This document shows positions 7,809 to 10,294 of a stretch of 10,294 bases of DNA, in pieces. Source of the stretch: Acidovorax delafieldii (GTDB taxonomy: Bacteria > Pseudomonadota > Gammaproteobacteria > Burkholderiales > Burkholderiaceae_C); the NCBI GenBank assembly GCA_002327945.1, contig DCVY01000163.1:1-10294 (forward strand), read 5' to 3'. Both the position numbers and the translations under genes were made by a program. The notes beneath the pieces were generated by a model. That model saw nothing but the letters and a program-made list of their open reading frames with translations. It searched no databases and was not told the origin of the DNA. Within the stretch, counting starts at the first letter, position 1; the number at the start of each line of letters is the position of its first letter.

Positions 7809-7822
7809 TTTGATATATCAAA
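7809..7822. promoter_or_regulatory. Perfect 14-bp AT-rich palindrome between the two regulator genes
   Basis: TTTGATATATCAAA is fully self-complementary in an otherwise GC-rich gap. It contains TTGAT and ATCAA, the two Fnr half-sites, but with a 2-bp centre instead of the usual 4. It lies about 190 nt before TTG 8015. It may be an operator or part of a promoter; both are inference. Confidence 0.4.
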
Positions 7823-8003
7823 GGGCCGGATCAATAGGTTAACCCGCAGCAGCCAGGGTCTTCACATGGAGCCCGCTTATGTGGGGTGGCAGACAGTGCG
7901 GGCGATGGTTTGTGGCGCAGACTGTGCCAAGGGGCGATGCTGACTGTTGGTGGCGGTGCGAGTTGTGGTGCGCCCGCCTCGGTGCAAAGACGTTGCCCCC
8001 TCC

Positions 8004-8007
8004 AGGA
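8004..8007 (+). promoter_or_regulatory. Ribosome binding site supporting a TTG start
   Basis: AGGA lies 7 nt before TTG 8015. No ATG or GTG further upstream in this frame (for example ATG 7886, ATG 7937) has a comparable site, and homology begins only after this point. The nearby ATG at 8020 is out of frame and meets a stop within a few codons. Confidence 0.55.
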
Positions 8008-8014
8008 CCACCCA

Positions 8015-8707
8015 TTGACCCATGCCAGCAACCATCTGATCGATCTCTTGCCGCTCCCCGAGCGCCTGCGTATTCTTGCCCGTTGCGAGCAGGTTCCGCT
8101 GGTGATGTCCGAAGTGCTGGGCAGCGCTGCCCAGCCCACGTGTTTTGCCTATTTTCCGGTGGACGGATTCATCTCGCTGGTGGCGCAGATTGATCGGCGA
8201 CTGGTTGTGGAGGTGGGTATGGTGGGGCGCGAAGGCTTGCTCGGGGCGCAATTGGCGCTGGGCGTGGCCCAGGAGCCATTGCATGCCATGGTGCAAAGCC
8301 CTGGTCATGCCTGGCGCATGGCGGCCGATGATTTTTCTGCTGTGCTGCAAGACCACCCGCCCCTGCATGCCGCCGTGAACCGGTATCTGTATGTGCTGAT
8401 GGCGCAGCGCACCAGCCTGGCCGCATGCCACCGCTTCCACACGATCGGCCCCCGGCTGGCGCGCTGGCTGCTCATGACCCAGGACCGGTCGGATGCCTCC
8501 AGCTTTCATGTCACCCACCAATATCTGGCCTACCTGCTCGGGGTGCGCCGGGTGGGCATCACCACTGCTGCCGGTAGCCTGCAGCGCAAGGGGCTCATCA
8601 CCTACCACCGCGGCGAGGTCAAGGTGCTCGATCGCGGCGGACTGGCGGCTGTGGCCTGCAGTTGCTATGCCGCCGACCGCGCTGTGTATTCGACGTTGAT
8701 GTCCTGA
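8015..8707 (+). CDS. Crp/Fnr-family transcription regulator, intact paralogue
   Basis: DNA-binding regulator of 230 residues if started at TTG 8015. The N-terminus THASNHLIDLLPLPERLRIL aligns with the start of its neighbour (NHLLAALTDAE). The beta-roll covers about 25-110 (YFPVDGFISLVAQID, VEVGMVGREGLLGAQ), the long dimer helix about 118-140, and the winged HTH about 163-210 (FHVTHQYLAYLLGVRRVGITTAAGSLQRKG). It has no canonical cAMP pocket arginine and no Fnr cysteine cluster; the effector is unknown. ACSCYAADR at 214-222 parallels the CECY motif of the neighbour. The frame is open from before 7886, and ATG 7886 would add 43 residues rich in Cys and Gly that do not look like family sequence. 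Position next to stress-type envelope genes suggests, but does not prove, that it regulates them or itself. Confidence 0.87.
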   Translation: MTHASNHLIDLLPLPERLRILARCEQVPLVMSEVLGSAAQPTCFAYFPVDGFISLVAQIDRRLVVEVGMVGREGLLGAQLALGVAQEPLHAMVQSPGHAWRMAADDFSAVLQDHPPLHAAVNRYLYVLMAQRTSLAACHRFHTIGPRLARWLLMTQDRSDASSFHVTHQYLAYLLGVRRVGITTAAGSLQRKGLITYHRGEVKVLDRGGLAAVACSCYAADRAVYSTLMS

Positions 8708-8774
8708 GAACGTGTTTGCGACCGCCCAGGCGCTGCGGGCCTTTGGCACGGTCGGATGCTGAAAGTGCGCGCTG

Positions 8775-8795
8775 TGTTCGCTAACGCACCGACGC
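8775..8795 (+). promoter_or_regulatory. Putative operator dyad upstream of the collagen-like lipoprotein gene (site 2)
   Basis: Core TGTTCG-CTAA-CGCACC followed by GACGC. It matches the minus-strand site at 10092-10112 at 19 of 21 positions, and the 6911 site in the core TGTYCG-N4-CGYAC. It sits 118 nt before ATG 8914. The surrounding gap 8708-8913 has no other gene or clear structure. Function as operator or promoter element is inferred. Confidence 0.55.
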
Positions 8796-8913
8796 ATGGC
8801 ATGTGGATGGCTAGTCTGAGATTGCGCCGATTTTGACGCGCCCAGTCAGGTCGGCTGGATTTCGCAGGGCACCTCCTGCGTGCCACGGATTCTGCATTTC
8901 AAAGGAAACCCCC

Positions 8914-9144
8914 ATGAAAACCATTTACTTTGCGGCTGTGCTGCTGACGACCCTGGGCCTTGCTGCATGCGAGAAGCAACCGGTGGTGGTCAATGTTCCA
9001 ACCCCCGTAGCCGTCCCTGGACCCGCTGGCCCGCAGGGCGCGGCTGGAACCGACGGAAGCCAGGGGGCCACCGGGGCCACCGGCAAGACGGGCGAAGGCA
9101 CCACCGTGATCGTGATGCCTCCGGCGTCCACACCGGCCAATTGA
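8914..9144 (+). CDS. Small lipoprotein with collagen-like Gly-X-Y repeats
   Basis: Predicted lipoprotein of 76 residues. The signal peptide ends in lipobox LAAC with Cys19. A short Val/Pro stretch (22-35) leads to nine consecutive Gly-X-Y triplets (36-62: GPA, GPQ, GAA, GTD, GSQ, GAT, GAT, GKT, GEG), then a hydrophobic and Pro-rich tail. Collagen-like repeats can form triple helices, and bacterial examples are often surface-exposed; nine triplets is short for a stable helix without help. AAAGGA (8901-8906) sits 7 nt before the ATG. The next gene starts 33 bp downstream on the same strand, so the two probably form an operon. No specific function is recognised. Confidence 0.8.
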   Translation: MKTIYFAAVLLTTLGLAACEKQPVVVNVPTPVAVPGPAGPQGAAGTDGSQGATGATGKTGEGTTVIVMPPASTPAN

Positions 9145-9177
9145 GTTCCTGCACGCACCGATTCAAGGAGAACTACC

Positions 9178-9336
9178 ATGAGCTTAGGAACCATACTTCT
9201 GATCGTACTGATCTTGTTGCTGATCGGAGCTATTCCCTCCTGGCCGCACAGCCGCAGCTGGGGTTATGGGCCCAGTGGGCTGCTGGGTCTGGTGGTGGTC
9301 GTCATCCTCGTGCTGCTGGTGATGGGCCGGTTGTGA
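9178..9336 (+). CDS. DUF3309-family small membrane protein
   Basis: Peptide of 52 residues with two hydrophobic helices (about 4-19 and 35-50) joined by a conserved polar turn PSWPHSRSWGYGPSG (20-34), the mark of DUF3309. Function is unknown; such peptides are common in proteobacteria and often sit near stress or envelope genes. The start is firm: AAGGAG (9165-9170) lies 7 nt before ATG 9178. It follows the collagen-like lipoprotein gene by 33 bp and faces the CsbD gene across a hairpin. Confidence 0.88.
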   Translation: MSLGTILLIVLILLLIGAIPSWPHSRSWGYGPSGLLGLVVVVILVLLVMGRL

Positions 9337-9367
9337 CCCAGCGCCGTATGCAGCATTTTTGATGTAA

Positions 9368-9391
9368 CGGCAGGCCGCGTGCGGCCTGCCG
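9368..9391. terminator. Perfect hairpin between convergent genes
   Basis: CGGCAGGCCGC, GT, GCGGCCTGCCG: 11-bp perfect arms; in practice a 9-bp stem with a 6-nt loop. It lies between the DUF3309 stop (9336) and the CsbD stop (9400), where it could stop transcription from both sides. No T-run follows directly on either strand, so it may instead act as an mRNA 3' end protector. Confidence 0.7.
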
Positions 9392-9399
9392 AGTAGCGA

Positions 9400-9615
9400 T
9401 TATTTGAACCACGAATCGCTGGCCTTGCGTTCCCATTCGGCCAGCTGCTTTTCGGCTTCATCCTTGGCAACGCCGTAGCGTTCCTGGATTTTGCCGGCGA
9501 GATGCTCACGGCGTCCGGCGACAACATCGAGGTCGTCGTTGGTGAGCTTGCCCCATTGCTCCTGCGCCTTGCCCGCCACTTGTTTCCAGTTGCCCTTGAT
9601 TTGGTCCCAGTTCAT
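9400..9615 (-). CDS. CsbD-family stress protein, YjbJ-like
   Basis: Small soluble protein of 71 residues. The N-terminal MNWDQIKGNWKQVAGKAQEQWGKLT and later GRREHLAGKIQERYGVAKDEAEKQLAEWE closely follow the layout of E. coli YjbJ, a very abundant CsbD-family protein of the general stress response; its molecular task is unknown. The sequence is highly charged, helical, and lacks Cys. GAGGAG lies 7 nt before the ATG (9615-9613). The gene is 45 bp downstream of the BON-domain gene on the same strand and likely shares its transcript. Confidence 0.92.
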   Translation of the reverse strand: MNWDQIKGNWKQVAGKAQEQWGKLTNDDLDVVAGRREHLAGKIQERYGVAKDEAEKQLAEWERKASDSWFK

Positions 9616-9660
9616 AAGAACTCCTCGTGGTTTGATGGATGGATGGTCATGAAGAAAGGT

Positions 9661-9975
9661 TCAGGGACGGACGGCAATCTCGTTCTTGACCGATCGCACA
9701 CCGTTGACCTGCCGGGCGATGCTCTCGGCGACATTTTTCTCGGCGGAACTCTTGGCAAAGCCCGACAGCATCACGGTGCCGTTCAGTGTCTCGACGCTGA
9801 TCGAAGACCCGGCAACCCGTTTGTCTTCGAACAGGCGTGATTTCACTGCCGTGGTGATGCCGGCGTCATCGATGTAGGCGCCGACAGTTTCCTGGCCGCG
9901 GCTGACGGCGCAGCCGGTCGCGGTGAGCAGGGTGGCAGCAGCAAGGGCTGCGGTGAGGAAGGTGCGAATGATCAT
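9661..9975 (-). CDS. BON-domain lipoprotein (OsmY-like, single domain)
   Basis: Exported protein of 104 residues. The signal peptide has a long Ala/Leu core and a weak lipobox ATGC with Cys22, so an outer-membrane lipid anchor is likely but not certain. A single BON domain spans about 33-103 (IDDAGITTAVKSRLFEDKRV, ISVETLNGTVMLSGFAKSSAEKNVAESIARQVNGVRSVKNEIAV), with the conserved Gly in the TLNGTVMLSG turn. BON domains are thought to bind phospholipid membranes; OsmY and relatives respond to osmotic and stationary-phase stress. The start is ATG 9975, with GGAG 9 nt upstream. An open frame continues upstream to 10218, but that part is Arg/Trp-rich and not family-like. A shared dyad site lies 116 nt upstream. 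Confidence 0.9.
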   Translation of the reverse strand: MIIRTFLTAALAAATLLTATGCAVSRGQETVGAYIDDAGITTAVKSRLFEDKRVAGSSISVETLNGTVMLSGFAKSSAEKNVAESIARQVNGVRSVKNEIAVRP

Positions 9976-10091
9976 GGTGATTGCTCCAGTTGTGACGGGT
10001 GTTGGCCCGTGAATGACCGCAACCCTCCAAGGGTAGGTAAGCCACCAGAAAGAGTGTACGGACCATGCAAGGGTAGTTCTGCACCGCGTCA

Positions 10092-10112
10092 GCGTCCGTG
10101 CGCTAGCGAACA
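10092..10112 (-). promoter_or_regulatory. Putative operator dyad upstream of the BON/CsbD operon (site 3)
   Basis: On the - strand it reads TGTTCG-CTAG-CGCACG followed by GACGC, differing from site 2 at two of 21 positions. It is 116 nt before the BON start codon, almost the same distance as site 2 from its gene. The match in sequence, orientation and spacing is what supports a regulatory role. Confidence 0.55.
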
Positions 10113-10226
10113 TGGGTGAAGACCTTTGCGCAGCGTTGTCGATGTCGGCATCAAAAAGCCGGCCTATGCGCTGTAGCGCACAGAGCAATCGCTGCGATGT
10201 GCGTAGTCTCGCGGCCATGGTGGTTG

Positions 10227-10242
10227 CGCGTCCCGGGACGCG
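10227..10242. repeat. Perfect 16-bp palindrome CGCGTCCCGGGACGCG
   Basis: Fully self-complementary sequence near the right edge. With no gap it is more like a protein-binding site than an RNA hairpin with a loop, but high GC content makes chance palindromes more likely. Confidence 0.35.
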
Positions 10243-10294
10243 TGGACCCCCTCTTGAGGACTGTCCGCAGGAAGGTGGGCGGTTCTTGCAACGT

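Larger units (their letters stand above)
9976..10294. other. Non-coding upstream region of the BON/CsbD operon, to window edge
   Basis: I see no convincing gene in these 319 bases. Read on the - strand they form the leader and promoter region of the BON gene. They hold a direct repeat CAAGGGTAG at 10028-10036 and 10068-10076 (exactly 40 bp apart), the dyad site at 10092-10112, a 14-bp palindrome TGCGCTGTAGCGCA at 10167-10180, and a 16-bp perfect palindrome at 10227-10242. Any gene to the right begins or ends beyond the edge. Confidence 0.6.

Noticed and set aside
7809..7822. Canonical Fnr box
   Set aside because: TTGAT and ATCAA are separated by 2 bp, not the 4 bp that Fnr sites need, so it was reported only as a palindrome.
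9976..10218. Possible N-terminal extension of the BON protein to 10218
   Set aside because: The extension is not family-like, and ATG 9975 opens directly into a signal peptide with a good ribosome site.

Overview
The window is GC-rich, densely coding bacterial chromosome. Protein sequences and gene style (BMP-type purine ABC transporter beside an adenine-deaminase-like enzyme, DoxX, twin atypical Crp/Fnr regulators, DUF3309, CsbD/YjbJ and BON proteins) point to a betaproteobacterium of the Burkholderiales, most likely Comamonadaceae (Acidovorax-like). This assignment rests on recalled family resemblance, not on a search. No tRNA, rRNA, CRISPR array, transposase or phage gene is visible.

Region 1 (about 70-6425, + strand) is a purine uptake and salvage operon. 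It holds a fused double-ATPase ABC protein, two membrane permeases (overlaps of 14 bp and 1 bp), a BMP-family substrate-binding lipoprotein, a small DoxX membrane protein, and an amidohydrolase usually annotated 'adenosine deaminase'. The enzyme's HIEG motif and overall sequence fit the adenine deaminase branch better. The likely scheme is capture of a purine outside the cytoplasm, import through the ABC complex, and deamination inside.

Region 2 (6471-8707) carries decay. A minus-strand HIT-family gene has lost part of its catalytic region and changes frame, so it reads as a pseudogene. Divergent from it is a Crp/Fnr-type regulator gene with an in-frame TAG at codon 21. A second, intact paralogous regulator follows, probably starting at TTG 8015. 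Between the two lie a strong stem-loop made of a repeat-like sequence and a perfect 14-bp AT-rich palindrome.

Region 3 (8708-10294) is a small envelope/stress cluster. On the + strand are a 76-residue lipoprotein with nine collagen-like Gly-X-Y triplets and a 52-residue DUF3309 membrane peptide. Convergent on the - strand are a BON-domain lipoprotein and a CsbD/YjbJ-like protein. A 24-bp hairpin separates the two arms.

The most interesting signal outside the genes is a dyad motif, TGTYCG-N4-CGYAC. It occurs upstream of the broken Crp/Fnr gene, upstream of the collagen-like lipoprotein gene, and, in reverse, upstream of the BON gene. In the last two cases it sits at nearly the same distance (116-118 nt) from the start codon. 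It has Crp/Fnr-like geometry and could be the operator that ties the regulators to the stress genes.
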